A DNA stretch of 64,000 nucleotides, taken from NCBI GenBank assembly GCA_964436815.1, contig CAYTER010000002.1:27906-91905 (forward strand), written 5' to 3'. This stretch comes from UBA993 sp964436815. Lineage in GTDB: Bacteria > Bacillota > Dethiobacteria > DTU022. The position numbers and the translations under genes are program-made. Below, piece by piece: positions 51,270 through 59,925 of the stretch (positions are counted from its first letter, which is position 1; every line of letters begins with the position of its first letter). Under the pieces are notes generated by a model. The model was given only the letters and a program-made list of their open reading frames with translations. It had not been told where the DNA came from and did no database searches.

Positions 51270-53444
51270 CTAAATAATGGAGAGAAAAACCTTAACCAAC
51301 TCCGGATCAAAATGATAACCGGCACATTTTTTGATCTCCTCCAGGGCTTCTTCCCTGCTGATAGCCTTTTTGTACGGGCGATCGTTAGTCATCGCATCAA
51401 AAGCGTCAATGATAGAGAGAATCCTGCATTCTACCGGGATCTCCTCCCCCTGGAGCTGAATCGGGTAGCCGCTGCCATCCCATTTTTCATGGTGCTTTAA
51501 GATTAGGTCAGCAACGCTGGATAGATCTGAAGAAGTGATCGCAATGCGATAACCCTTCTCCGGATGGAGGCGCATTATTGCCCATTCTTCTTCGCTTAAA
51601 GGACCCTCTTTGAACAGTATATTATCAGGAATGCCAACTTTTCCCAAATCATGAACCTGCGCCAGCAGCGCCAAGTCAGCCAACTGTCTGGATGATAGTT
51701 GAATTCTTTCGCCCATCATCCGGCAGAGGCTCTCCAACCGCAGGGCATGACCCTGGGTGATATAGTCACGTTCATCAAGCGCTGCCAGAAGCGCCTGAAC
51801 AGACTTGTTGCGAGCCCTGGTGCTGCGATAGAGTTTGTCCCGATACATTAAATCATCAGCATGGTGAAATACTTCGTGAAGCGATTTATGACGATTTGCC
51901 GCCACCGCAACCCCGATCGAAAGCCCTAAAGGCATCTCTTTATGATTCAGATTATATTCTTCAACCATCTCCCTGATCCGGGCTGCTATTTTCTCTGCTT
52001 CAGCTTCATCTGTTTTTGAAAGGATGACAGCAAATTCATCTCCACCGACCCGGGCCAGGATATCTTCTCCGCGAATTGATTTTCTTAATATTCCGGCTAC
52101 CGCTTTCAGCAAAAGATCCCCGGCGTTATGCCCGAGGGAATCATTGATCAGCTTCAGATCGTCTAAGTCTGCTGTGATCAAGGCGATCGGATATTCGCGG
52201 CTCTGGCTCAATCTGGACAGCTCTTCTTCGAAAAATGCCCTGTTGTACAAACCGGTTAGCTGATCATGCATACTTAAAAATTTAAGTTTCTGCTCAAACT
52301 TAATCCGCTCCGTAATATCGCGGGCCAACCCTCTGAAACCGTTTACCCGCCCTGATTTATCACGGATTAAAGATATCGAAAGTTCACCGTAAACTGTCTC
52401 ACCGTTTTTCTTAATCATTTCCAGGGTAAAGCCAGTTTCGGGCTGACCGGTAATGAATACCCGGTGAAAAGTTTGGAAAACGGTATCCGGATCAGAATAT
52501 AGTTTCCGGTAATTCATACCCATAAACTCTTCCCGGGTATAACCAATCATCCCCGGAAGAGCATCATTAAAAAACCTGACATTACCCATTAAATCTACTT
52601 CATAATAGCCCTCTTCGATCGAAGCAAGAATATCCCGGTAACGTTCTTCAGATTCACGCAGCTGTTTTTCCGTTCTTTTCTGCTCTGTCATATCGCGGAT
52701 AAAACAGATTACCTCTTTCTGATCTTTTGCCTTAATCCGCGATTCAAAATTGAAGGTGCCGCCGGGAGTTTTTAAAGTAAACTCCATCGTTTGCAAGTTA
52801 CCCGTTGTTAAAGCTCTTTGAATCGTTTTCAGAATCTGATCAGCCAAATCCTTAGGCAGCAGGTCACCCATTTTTTTGCCTAACAGATCCTTTTTCGGCA
52901 GGTAGAGCAGCTCTTCGCTGCTGCTCAGGATATCAAGATATCTGCCTTCCGCATCGTGACAGATAATCAGATCAGGACTGGCTTCGATGATCGAACTTTT
53001 TAAAGCCTCGCTGTCTTTAAGCTGCAAAAAAGCGTTTTTAAAGTCGGTAGTATCTTCCCCAATGCAAAGAAATTCGATCAGTCTTCCTGCACTGTCGAAC
53101 AAGGCCCGGTTGGTCCATTTAATCCAGCGTTCAGATCCATCAAAAGCAATATTGGTATGCTCATGAGTAGCAATCGATTTTTCCGGGGTCAGGGACTGGA
53201 AATGGTTGATCACCTTTTCGTAGTTCTCGGCTGGAATGAAATTCGAAAGATGGTTGTTGGTAATTTCCTCAACTCTTTTACCCATAAATTTACAGTAAGC
53301 ATCATTGGCAAAAGTAATCAAATAATCGGGTGATATACGGGTCACCAGGGCCGGGATATCTTCGGCGATGGTGCGGTACCATTCGCGGCTATCCGTTAAA
53401 TCAGCTGAATGCCTAATAGTTTTTGGTGAACCTTTCATCAGCAT
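51270..53444 (-). CDS. PAS-PAS-PAS-GGDEF-HD-GYP signalling protein
   Basis: The 724-aa protein has no membrane segment. Three PAS domains (about residues 20-140, 145-265, 270-390) precede a GGDEF domain (about 393-550) with an intact RVGGDEFAVIL active site, then an HD-GYP domain (about 555-724) with VHDLGKVGIPDN and HHEKWDGSGYP. Thus both c-di-GMP synthesis and breakdown motifs are complete. The GGDEF-type inhibitory RxxD site is not evident. It is monocistronic with GCTGATGAAAGG near the start. With the REC-HD-GYP at 30788 it is the second HD-GYP protein of the window. Confidence 0.93.
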   Translation of the reverse strand: MLMKGSPKTIRHSADLTDSREWYRTIAEDIPALVTRISPDYLITFANDAYCKFMGKRVEEITNNHLSNFIPAENYEKVINHFQSLTPEKSIATHEHTNIAFDGSERWIKWTNRALFDSAGRLIEFLCIGEDTTDFKNAFLQLKDSEALKSSIIEASPDLIICHDAEGRYLDILSSSEELLYLPKKDLLGKKMGDLLPKDLADQILKTIQRALTTGNLQTMEFTLKTPGGTFNFESRIKAKDQKEVICFIRDMTEQKRTEKQLRESEERYRDILASIEEGYYEVDLMGNVRFFNDALPGMIGYTREEFMGMNYRKLYSDPDTVFQTFHRVFITGQPETGFTLEMIKKNGETVYGELSISLIRDKSGRVNGFRGLARDITERIKFEQKLKFLSMHDQLTGLYNRAFFEEELSRLSQSREYPIALITADLDDLKLINDSLGHNAGDLLLKAVAGILRKSIRGEDILARVGGDEFAVILSKTDEAEAEKIAARIREMVEEYNLNHKEMPLGLSIGVAVAANRHKSLHEVFHHADDLMYRDKLYRSTRARNKSVQALLAALDERDYITQGHALRLESLCRMMGERIQLSSRQLADLALLAQVHDLGKVGIPDNILFKEGPLSEEEWAIMRLHPEKGYRIAITSSDLSSVADLILKHHEKWDGSGYPIQLQGEEIPVECRILSIIDAFDAMTNDRPYKKAISREEALEEIKKCAGYHFDPELVKVFLSII

Positions 53445-53540
53445 CCTCTTTTATGGTTTTAATAGTGTTTACTGATCAAATTATATTTTAGCGTATTTTC
53501 CATGACCGGTTCAAATTTATATTTACTTTTTCCGGCGAAC

Positions 53541-53840
53541 TTACCCGCCCGCAGCCGGGGGGAAAAGGGTTATCGTATCTCCGTTATTTAATACCGTATC
53601 CAGACCTTTCATCTGTCTGATATTGCGCCCATTGATCAGCATACTGATCCCAACCGGCTGGTCCTCTTCAAAAAGCACCAGGTTCCCCCGGGGCAACTCA
53701 TACTGGTCAGGCAGCTGATAATCGCTGCGTAAAAGATTTAAGAGCTCTTTTATCCTGGCCCCTTCCGGCAAAGATATTTCTCTGCTGGCAAAACCAAGGA
53801 TATCGCGCAGGAAAAGGTGCGGTTTAACTGCTATGATCAC
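53541..53840 (-). CDS. MoaD/ThiS-like sulfur-carrier protein
   Basis: With GTG 53840 as start (GGAG nine bases upstream) the protein is 99 aa; the longer frame to 53924 adds a segment absent in this family. The beta-grasp features are present: VIIAVKPHLFL at the start, a mid-region LPEGARIKELLNLL, MLINGRNIRQMKGLDTVLNNGD, and the C-terminal ITLFPPAAGG. The di-glycine end is the site of adenylation and thiocarboxylation. It follows the acyl-CoA ligase of the AOR operon by about 117 bases on the same strand. A role in making the dithiolene of the tungsten or molybdenum pterin for AOR is the natural inference. Confidence 0.85.
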   Translation of the reverse strand: MIIAVKPHLFLRDILGFASREISLPEGARIKELLNLLRSDYQLPDQYELPRGNLVLFEEDQPVGISMLINGRNIRQMKGLDTVLNNGDTITLFPPAAGG

Positions 53841-53957
53841 CTGAAGACACTCCAAGCCGTAATTTAAATTGAAACCCTGGCCTGATAACCAGGCTAAAAA
53901 GAAAACGGGGAAAGATTTAATCAACTACCTTCCCCGCATGAACTTATTACGCTATTA

Positions 53958-55451
53958 CTACTGCAAATTTTGAATTTCTTCCTCGCGCAGTTTTCGCTTA
54001 AAGATCTTCATCGTAACCGTCAGGGGCAGACTGTCCCTGAACTCGATCTGGCGCGGCACAGCGTAAGAAGCAATTTTATCCCGGCAAAACTCAATCAGAT
54101 CTTCTTCAGTTACTTTGCCCCGGTATTCATCAAGGAGCACAACAAAGGCCTTGATCCGCTCGCTTCCTTCCCGCTCCGGATCCGGCAGGCCGATTGCTGC
54201 CGCCATCGATACGGCAGGATGCTGATGCAGGACATCATCGACGGTGCTGGTATAAACCTTGTAACCGGAGATATTGGCCATATCCTTGATGCGGTCAACA
54301 AGAAAGAAATAACCGTCCTCATCCATGCGGGCAATGTCACCGGTTGGCAGCCAGCCGTCAATCAGCCCGCTGCCCTCCTCGGGCCAGTAACCTTTCATGA
54401 TCTGCGGGCCCTTGATATACATATGTCCGGGTTCTCCCGGAAGACTGTCTTTGCCGGTTTCTACATCGACCAGCCTGACATCGGTATCCGGGAGCGGCAA
54501 ACCGATACTGTATTTNNNNNNNNNNNNNNNNNNNNNNNNNNNNNNNNNNNNNNNNNNNNNNNNNNNNNNNNNNNNNNNNNNNNNNNNNNNNNNNNNNNNN
54601 NNNNNNNNNNNNNNNTCCTGGATCAGGATCATCCGCAGCCCCCAGTAAACGGAGAACAGGGCGCAGGCATCGCCATAGGAATGAAAAAGCGGAACGGTAA
54701 TGCAGGTGGAAGCCTTGCCGCGGATCGATTTTTCCAGCTTGGCCATCGCCCAGGGCATGGCCTGCAGAGTGTTGGCATAGCGGTTATAGTGGGTCAGCAT
54801 TACCCCTTTTGGTTCCCCGGTTGCCCCGCCGGTAAAAGCAAGGTAGGCCAAATCCTCCCGCGGGTTGATTTCAACCTGCGGCGGCACCGGTTCGTGGTTG
54901 GCGATTAACGTTTTAAAGCGGTATATTCCTTCCGCCGCCTCGGTTTGCTCCTGTTCAGCCGGGGTATAATCAGTCAAGGCGGTAATGATGATCTGTTTCA
55001 GCTTTGTTTTTGGTTTAACACTGAGAATTCTCTCCAGCTGCTCTTCAAGGCAGATTACTGTTTCAGCACCCGATTCGCCGATCTCGTATTCGAGTTCCTT
55101 TTCCTTGTGCAGCACGCTGCAGGGCACATGGGTCGCCCCGGTTTTAAGAATGCCAAAGGTAGCGATGATATATTGGGGGCAGGTGGGCAAAATCGAAGCA
55201 ACCTTATCACCTTTCTTTACGCCAAAAGAGGCGAGGGCATTAGCCAGGCTGTCAGCATAATTTTTTAGTTCCCCATAGCTGATACGCTGGCCGAAATAAT
55301 CAGTTGCCGTTGCCCGTGGATGCCTTTCCGCCGATTGGTCTAAAAACGAAAACAGCGGTTCTTCCGGATACGGTTCCAGGCTGTGAGCCAGTTTGAAGGG
55401 CCCAAGCTGGTAACTTTTCAGCCAGGGTCTTTTTTCTGCCGGATCGGTCAA
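53958..55451 (-). CDS. AMP-forming acyl-CoA synthetase (FadD-like), interrupted by an assembly gap
   Basis: The enzyme activates a carboxylic acid to acyl-CoA with ATP. The visible parts include the P-loop-like LAFTGGATGEPKGVMLTH and VPLFHSYGDACALF before the gap, and IGLPLPDTDVRLVDVETG, GWLPTGDIARMDEDGYFFLVDRIKDM and the C-terminal lysine in TVTMKIFKRKLRE after it. The usual Gly after Thr in that last motif is Met here. The 100-N gap removes the region holding the YGxTE motif; by comparison with the family about 95-100 residues are missing, so the real gap is near 300 bases, and the frame is preserved on both sides only by chance of the N count. The gene is 33 bases downstream of AOR. Confidence 0.85.
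   Translation of the reverse strand: MTDPAEKRPWLKSYQLGPFKLAHSLEPYPEEPLFSFLDQSAERHPRATATDYFGQRISYGELKNYADSLANALASFGVKKGDKVASILPTCPQYIIATFGILKTGATHVPCSVLHKEKELEYEIGESGAETVICLEEQLERILSVKPKTKLKQIIITALTDYTPAEQEQTEAAEGIYRFKTLIANHEPVPPQVEINPREDLAYLAFTGGATGEPKGVMLTHYNRYANTLQAMPWAMAKLEKSIRGKASTCITVPLFHSYGDACALFSVYWGLRMILIQXXXXXXXXXXXXXXXXXXXXXXXXXXXXXXXXXXKYSIGLPLPDTDVRLVDVETGKDSLPGEPGHMYIKGPQIMKGYWPEEGSGLIDGWLPTGDIARMDEDGYFFLVDRIKDMANISGYKVYTSTVDDVLHQHPAVSMAAAIGLPDPEREGSERIKAFVVLLDEYRGKVTEEDLIEFCRDKIASYAVPRQIEFRDSLPLTVTMKIFKRKLREEEIQNLQ
54516..54615. other. Assembly gap of 100 N inside the acyl-CoA synthetase gene
   Basis: Exactly 100 N, a scaffolding placeholder of unknown true length. Flanking halves of the same gene show the order and orientation are right; about 300 bases are probably missing. 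Confidence 0.95.
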
Positions 55452-55484
55452 GTTAAATGTCCTCCTTTATCAATCCCAGATCTA

Positions 55485-57347
55485 TCAATCCCAGATCACC
55501 GGGATAAGTTCCTCCAAACCGAGTTCCTTTAGTTTTTCAGGTGTCGGTTTTCCGCTGGCCTTGTCCCAACCGCGCAGGCTGTAATATTTCTCAAGCAATA
55601 CCGGAAGTTCATTGACATGGCCCTCGGCCGGGCCATCGGGCAGCGGATCTTCGAGCAGGCGCCCGGGCAGGGTGTCGTCGGCAGCTGTCAGCCCCTCCCT
55701 GATGCTGTATGAACGGGCCAGGTTATAGTACCTTTCGCCTGACTTTTTATATTCATCAGTGCTTAAATCCCAGCCGGTAACCAGGTTGACCATCTGAACC
55801 CAGTCCCGGTAATCAAGACATAAGCCCATAAATTTACAGGCACCGACACAGTCAAATGTGTTCAGCATATCTTCCATATCGCGGGCGATGAAAACCTCGT
55901 CGGGATCGGCGACAAAGGGATCTTTAATTTCACTGTCATCAACCATCAAAAAAGGCGTATCAATGAAAGTCGGCCCCTGGACATAGGCGGTCATGTGATC
56001 GCCGCCGCGGTTGGCGGTGGCATAGGTAAGCCCGGTCATCTGCACGGCGCGGCTGTCATAGGCGGGAAGCTCAAGGCCTTTGACGTGCATGGCAAAATGC
56101 TCACTGCCCTGACCCAGCTTTTCAGCCATTCTTTTAGTCCCCTCGGCCAACAGATCACCAATTCCTTCGCGGTTGGCGATCAGCGGAATCAGGTCGACAA
56201 TCAGGTCGGCATCCCCGAAATTAAGAGGTTTCCCACCGGTATCGGCATCAGTGAGAATCCCTTTTTCATAGCACTCCATGGCAAAAGCGATAGTATTACC
56301 GGCAGAGATAGTATCCAGACCGTAATCGTTGCAGAGATAGCCGGCCATGGTGATTGCCTCCAGGTCACCGACCAGGCACATGCCGCCAAAGGTGCCGACC
56401 GTTTCATATTCAGGCCCCTCACCTTTGTGCCCGGCATACTTTCCGTTTTTGATCTCCGTCCCCCGACCGCATTCAATGGGACAGGCAAAACAGGTTACAT
56501 TTTTATAGAGAATATTGTCCGAGATGGCCGGCCCGTTGATCTCGTCGGAAAGCTCAAAAACTCCTTTCTGCCAGTTGCGGGTTGGAAAACCGCCGCGCAC
56601 CGAAACCAGATCCAAAACAGCGCTGGTACCAAAAGCCTGCATCGTAATTTTAAGCAGCGATTCATCAAGGAATTCATACTGTTTTTTTGAATGCTCTTTA
56701 AACTCCGCCGGATTACTGACCGGAATCTGCTTCGTGCCCCTGGCGACAACCGCTTTCAGATTTTTCGAGCCCATAACTGCACCGAGACCGCAGCGTCCGG
56801 CCGCCCGGCCGTAATCATTCATAATGGCGGCATACCTGACCAGCTTCTCGCCGGCCGGCCCGATACAGGCCACGTTAAATTTATCGCCAACTTCGCCTTT
56901 GATCGTATCGGTTGTTTCGGGCACATTTTTGCCCCAGAGGTGTGTGGCATCTTTGAGCTCGGCCTTATCATCTTCAACCAGCAGGTAAACCGGCTTCGGT
57001 GAAACCCCTTCAAATATTATTCCGTCGTACCCGCATTTCTTGAAGTCAACACCCCAGCGCCCGCCTGAGTTAGCCTGCCCCCAGATGCCGGTCTGCGGGG
57101 ATTTAGCTACAACGCTGAAACGGCCGGTGCTCGGGGCAACAACGCCGGTTAAAGAACCGGCCATAAAAATCAACTTATTTTCGGGCCCCAGCGGATCAGC
57201 GCCTTTTGGCACTTCATCCCACAAATATTTTGTGGCCAGCCCCGCACCCCCTAAATATTTCTTATGCATACTTTCGGGAATCTGTTCTTCAGTGATTTTA
57301 CCGTCGTTTAAATTAACCCTGAGTAACTTTCCATGACAACCGGGCAT
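55485..57347 (-). CDS. aor: Aldehyde:ferredoxin oxidoreductase (tungsten-type AOR)
   Basis: The 620-aa enzyme oxidises aldehydes to acids with ferredoxin, or runs in reverse, at a bis-pterin tungsten centre. N-terminal features are GCHGKLLRVNLNDGKI, GGAGLATKYL and STGRFSVVAKSPQTGIWGQANSGG (cofactor-binding). The [4Fe-4S] ligands are in CFACPIECGRG and the C-terminal DCVGACKFMGLC. Length matches AOR (about 605-620). The start ATG 57347 is preceded by GGAGGTG. It leads the operon AOR - acyl-CoA ligase - MoaD-like, and is divergent from SCP2 and an iron alcohol dehydrogenase. Together these suggest oxidation of medium- or long-chain alcohols and aldehydes. Chain length cannot be read. Confidence 0.95.
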   Translation of the reverse strand: MPGCHGKLLRVNLNDGKITEEQIPESMHKKYLGGAGLATKYLWDEVPKGADPLGPENKLIFMAGSLTGVVAPSTGRFSVVAKSPQTGIWGQANSGGRWGVDFKKCGYDGIIFEGVSPKPVYLLVEDDKAELKDATHLWGKNVPETTDTIKGEVGDKFNVACIGPAGEKLVRYAAIMNDYGRAAGRCGLGAVMGSKNLKAVVARGTKQIPVSNPAEFKEHSKKQYEFLDESLLKITMQAFGTSAVLDLVSVRGGFPTRNWQKGVFELSDEINGPAISDNILYKNVTCFACPIECGRGTEIKNGKYAGHKGEGPEYETVGTFGGMCLVGDLEAITMAGYLCNDYGLDTISAGNTIAFAMECYEKGILTDADTGGKPLNFGDADLIVDLIPLIANREGIGDLLAEGTKRMAEKLGQGSEHFAMHVKGLELPAYDSRAVQMTGLTYATANRGGDHMTAYVQGPTFIDTPFLMVDDSEIKDPFVADPDEVFIARDMEDMLNTFDCVGACKFMGLCLDYRDWVQMVNLVTGWDLSTDEYKKSGERYYNLARSYSIREGLTAADDTLPGRLLEDPLPDGPAEGHVNELPVLLEKYYSLRGWDKASGKPTPEKLKELGLEELIPVIWD

Positions 57348-57527
57348 CCAGACACACCTCCGCTAAAATATTAAATGTTTGTAAGGAATCCGCCATATCT
57401 TAAGAGAATAGTGAGAATAGTAATATCTTACAAAATATCGCCATAATTTATTTCACTATACAATGACCGGCCGAATATTTCAACACTTTTAGAGCCTTGC
57501 CTTAAGATTAGGGCGGCAGTGAAAATT

Positions 57528-57562
57528 TAACTCTTTCTCTGTACCGTCATAAGAGTTATAAT
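57528..57562 (+). promoter_or_regulatory. Promoter with inverted repeat upstream of the SCP2-alcohol dehydrogenase operon
   Basis: TATAAT (57557-57562) is a consensus -10 box 55 bases upstream of the SCP2 start; the -35 (TTTCTC) is weak. An 8-bp perfect inverted repeat TAACTCTT-N15-AAGAGTTA (57528-57558) spans the -35 region and touches the -10, an arrangement suited to a regulator responding to the alcohol or its product. The regulator is not in the window. The rest of the 270-base divergent region shows no other feature. Confidence 0.45.
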
Positions 57563-57617
57563 AAAGTCAATATATTGTCATTTTAGAGAATTTTAATTCG
57601 AAAGGGGAAGTTGGCGC

Positions 57618-58181
57618 ATGACTCTTAAGTACGGAACTGATGAGTGGGAAAAGGCTTACCAGGAGATGGTTGAAGAGCGATTTAAAAAGGCTGAAAAACC
57701 ATACATCATGGGCACCCCCGAATGGGTAGCAACCTTTGAAAAAATGGTTCAGGAGGACGAGGAATACAAGAAAGTGGCAAAGACCTGGGAAGGCTCTGTA
57801 GTCATTCACATCCTGGCCAATCCGGCTAACGGCATCGATGACGACCTCTATCTTTTCATGGACCTGTGGCACGGTGACTGCCGCTTTGCCAAATTAGTGC
57901 CAAAAGAGATCGGAGCCAATGCCGATTTTGTCCTGACCGGCGAAATGGAACGCTGGCAATCGGTAATGAAAAAAGAACTTGATGTAACCAAGGCCATGAT
58001 GCAGGGCAAGGTCAAGCTGAAAGGCTCTCTGCCGACCATTGTCCGTTATGTGAAAGCATCGATCCGCCTGACCGACCTGGCGGCTCAGATTGACACCCGT
58101 TTTCAGTCGGAGTTAAGCGACGGCGAGCGGGCTGAATATATCAAGTGGTTTAAGGATCTGCGCGCTCAATTTGGATTTTAA
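57618..58181 (+). CDS. SCP2 sterol-transfer-domain lipid-binding protein
   Basis: The 187-aa protein has a charged N-terminal helical part (residues 1-55) and an SCP2 fold (about 58-150), with LWHGDCRFAKLV, ANADFVLTGEMERWQSVM and ALVTSS-opposite coding MMQGKVKLKGSLPTIVRYV on its own strand. SCP2 domains bind fatty acyl chains or sterol-like lipids in a hydrophobic tunnel. ATG 57618 follows AAAGGGGAAG. It precedes the iron alcohol dehydrogenase by 28 bases. The pairing suggests the alcohol or aldehyde is hydrophobic and delivered by this protein (inference). There is no signal peptide. Confidence 0.82.
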   Translation: MTLKYGTDEWEKAYQEMVEERFKKAEKPYIMGTPEWVATFEKMVQEDEEYKKVAKTWEGSVVIHILANPANGIDDDLYLFMDLWHGDCRFAKLVPKEIGANADFVLTGEMERWQSVMKKELDVTKAMMQGKVKLKGSLPTIVRYVKASIRLTDLAAQIDTRFQSELSDGERAEYIKWFKDLRAQFGF

Positions 58182-58209
58182 ATTAACTTGATAAAATGAG
58201 GTGCTTGTC

Positions 58210-59373
58210 TTGAGCTATGATCGCGATCTGTCCTTTGAATATAACAACCCGACCAAGATAATTTTCGGTGAAAACAGCGTTAAGGATATCGGCCTCGAGG
58301 TGGATAATCTCGGAGGCACAAGAGCGCTGATCGTCACCGATCAGGGAATCGTTAAAGCGGGGCTGACCGAGCGGATCAAAGAAGCCTTAGGACCCAGGTT
58401 TACAGGGATCTTTGACGGCTGTGTCCAGGATTCAGGCTTTAACCTGGTCAATGCAGCAGCAGACTTTGCCCGGGAAAAGGGTACTGATATTCTGGTCAGT
58501 GTCGGGGGAGGCAGTGTCATTGACACCGCCAAAGGTATTTCAGTTCTGCTGCGCGAAGGCGGAAAACTGCAGGATTACTCCGGGGTGCAGATGCTTAATA
58601 GGCCGCAAACACCCCATATCGTTGTTCCGACTACCGCCGGAACCGGCAGTGAAGTAACCTGGGCTGCTGTCATTAAAAACGAAGAACGAAACGCCAAGGA
58701 AACCCTGCTTGATTATTATCTGATCCCCAATATTGCCGTGCTTGATCCGACGATGACAGCCGGACTGCCGCCCCAGATTACAGCCGGCACCGGAATGGAT
58801 GCGCTGACCCATGCTGTTGAGGGGATTCACGCCCTGCAGGCTCAGCCGATTGCTGACGCTATGGCCCTGCACGCCATCAGCCTGATCGTGGAATACCTGC
58901 CGCGCTGTGTCGAAAACGGCGACGACCTGCTGGCCAGGGGACAGCAGATGCTGGCCGCTACCATGGCCGGGGTAGCTTTCGGCAACGCCCAGGTTGGCCT
59001 GGTCCATGCCATCGCTCACTCGGTAGGTGCCCTCTTCGGGGTGCCGCACGGCCTGGCTAACGGGATTTTACTGCCCCATGTAATGCTCTTTAATCTTGAA
59101 GAATGCGCTGATCGCTATGCTCTGATTGCCCGGGCAATGAATCTCGACACTCACGGCCTAAATGATCTGGAGGCCGGCAAAAAAGCAGCTGAAGCTGTAT
59201 GGGCATTGACCGGTAAAATCGGCCTGACCCAAAAGCTGCGCGACTGCGGCGTGCCGGAAAGCGGGCTGGCAGAAGCTGCTGAACTGTCCCTTTCTGATGC
59301 TTCGATTATTTACAATCCGCGTATGGTGATCGATGCCGAGGAAGTGCTCGAAGTTTTGAAGCAAGCCTGGTAA
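58210..59373 (+). CDS. Iron-containing alcohol dehydrogenase
   Basis: The 387-aa group III dehydrogenase starts at TTG 58210, with GAGGTG seven bases upstream; the GTG at 58201 lies within that ribosome site. The NAD(P) domain has ILVSVGGGSVIDTAKG and VPTTAGTGSEVT. Metal ligands are in GTGMDALTHAVEG (Asp and His) and HAIAHSVGALFGVPHGLANG (two His). The stretch after the NAD site is typical of the 1,3-propanediol/butanol/4-hydroxybutyrate dehydrogenase group. Given its divergent neighbour AOR, it probably interconverts an alcohol and an aldehyde with NAD(H). 4-Hydroxybutyrate dehydrogenase activity in the abfD pathway is an alternative. Confidence 0.92.
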   Translation: MSYDRDLSFEYNNPTKIIFGENSVKDIGLEVDNLGGTRALIVTDQGIVKAGLTERIKEALGPRFTGIFDGCVQDSGFNLVNAAADFAREKGTDILVSVGGGSVIDTAKGISVLLREGGKLQDYSGVQMLNRPQTPHIVVPTTAGTGSEVTWAAVIKNEERNAKETLLDYYLIPNIAVLDPTMTAGLPPQITAGTGMDALTHAVEGIHALQAQPIADAMALHAISLIVEYLPRCVENGDDLLARGQQMLAATMAGVAFGNAQVGLVHAIAHSVGALFGVPHGLANGILLPHVMLFNLEECADRYALIARAMNLDTHGLNDLEAGKKAAEAVWALTGKIGLTQKLRDCGVPESGLAEAAELSLSDASIIYNPRMVIDAEEVLEVLKQAW

Positions 59374-59407
59374 AAATCCAGAAGCTGGATTAACGATGAC
59401 TAATAAG

Positions 59408-59438
59408 AAACGGGTGGTTAAACAATAACCTCCCGTTT
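59408..59438 (+). terminator. Terminator after the iron alcohol dehydrogenase
   Basis: AAACGGGTGGTTA and TAACCTCCCGTTT pair over 13 positions with one T-T mismatch around the loop AACAA, followed by ATTTTTG. It lies 34 bases after the stop codon. Confidence 0.85.
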
Positions 59439-59460
59439 ATTTTTGCCTGAATAAGGTAGT

Positions 59461-59794
59461 TTAAGGCAGTGTTTTTATAAAGGCAACAATCTCTTTAAGA
59501 ATTAGATCTTTATCGAAATCAAGCGGCGCTACATGCTGGGAGTTTTCAAGCCAGACCAGCTTTTTATCTTTTGAACCAAGCTCAGCCAATATTAACCCGG
59601 GGTCGCGGCTGTCAACCACCTTATCCAGGCAACCCCCGAAAATTAAAGCCGGCTGGTTAATGTGAGGCAGATCACTGCGCACTAAAGCCGTTAGCTTCAT
59701 CAGCTGGTGAACCGCGGGAACAGAATGATGATCATAATTTATTTCAACAGCTGCAGGATCGTTTATCGAACGTGGCCCGGTCGGGATTTTCTTA
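59461..59794 (-). CDS. Alpha/beta hydrolase (carboxylesterase-like), C-terminal part only
   Basis: The frame stays open from the stop at 59461 to the edge of the N gap, giving the last 111 residues. The visible portion contains YDHHSVPAVHQLMKLTALV, the acid residue region QPALIFGGCLDKVVDSRDP and the catalytic histidine in ENSQHVAPLDFDKDLI, typical of small esterases and monoacylglycerol-lipase-like enzymes of about 250 aa. About 135-150 N-terminal residues, including the nucleophile, are lost in the gap. An internal ATG at 59700 is not the real start. No functional context can be drawn beyond proximity to lipid and aldehyde genes. Confidence 0.75.
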
Positions 59795-59894
59795 NNNNNN
59801 NNNNNNNNNNNNNNNNNNNNNNNNNNNNNNNNNNNNNNNNNNNNNNNNNNNNNNNNNNNNNNNNNNNNNNNNNNNNNNNNNNNNNNNNNNNNNN
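59795..59894. other. Assembly gap of 100 N
   Basis: Exactly 100 N, a placeholder. It cuts the 5' half of the esterase gene; since some 400 or more coding bases plus a leader are missing, the real gap is probably larger than 100 bases, and other small genes could hide here. Confidence 0.95.
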
Positions 59895-59919
59895 TGCCCC
59901 GGGCATGATTAGCGGGGCA
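59895..59919 (-). terminator. Possible terminator stem after the zinc-ribbon gene
   Basis: TGCCCCG and CGGGGCA form a 7-bp stem directly downstream of the zinc-ribbon stop on the minus strand. Any T-run would fall inside the N gap, so termination cannot be confirmed. Confidence 0.4.
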
Positions 59920-59925
59920 TTTGCA

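Noticed and set aside
53970..54908. Long plus-strand open frame across the N gap
   Set aside because: It is antisense to the acyl-CoA synthetase, which has clear family motifs on both sides of the gap.
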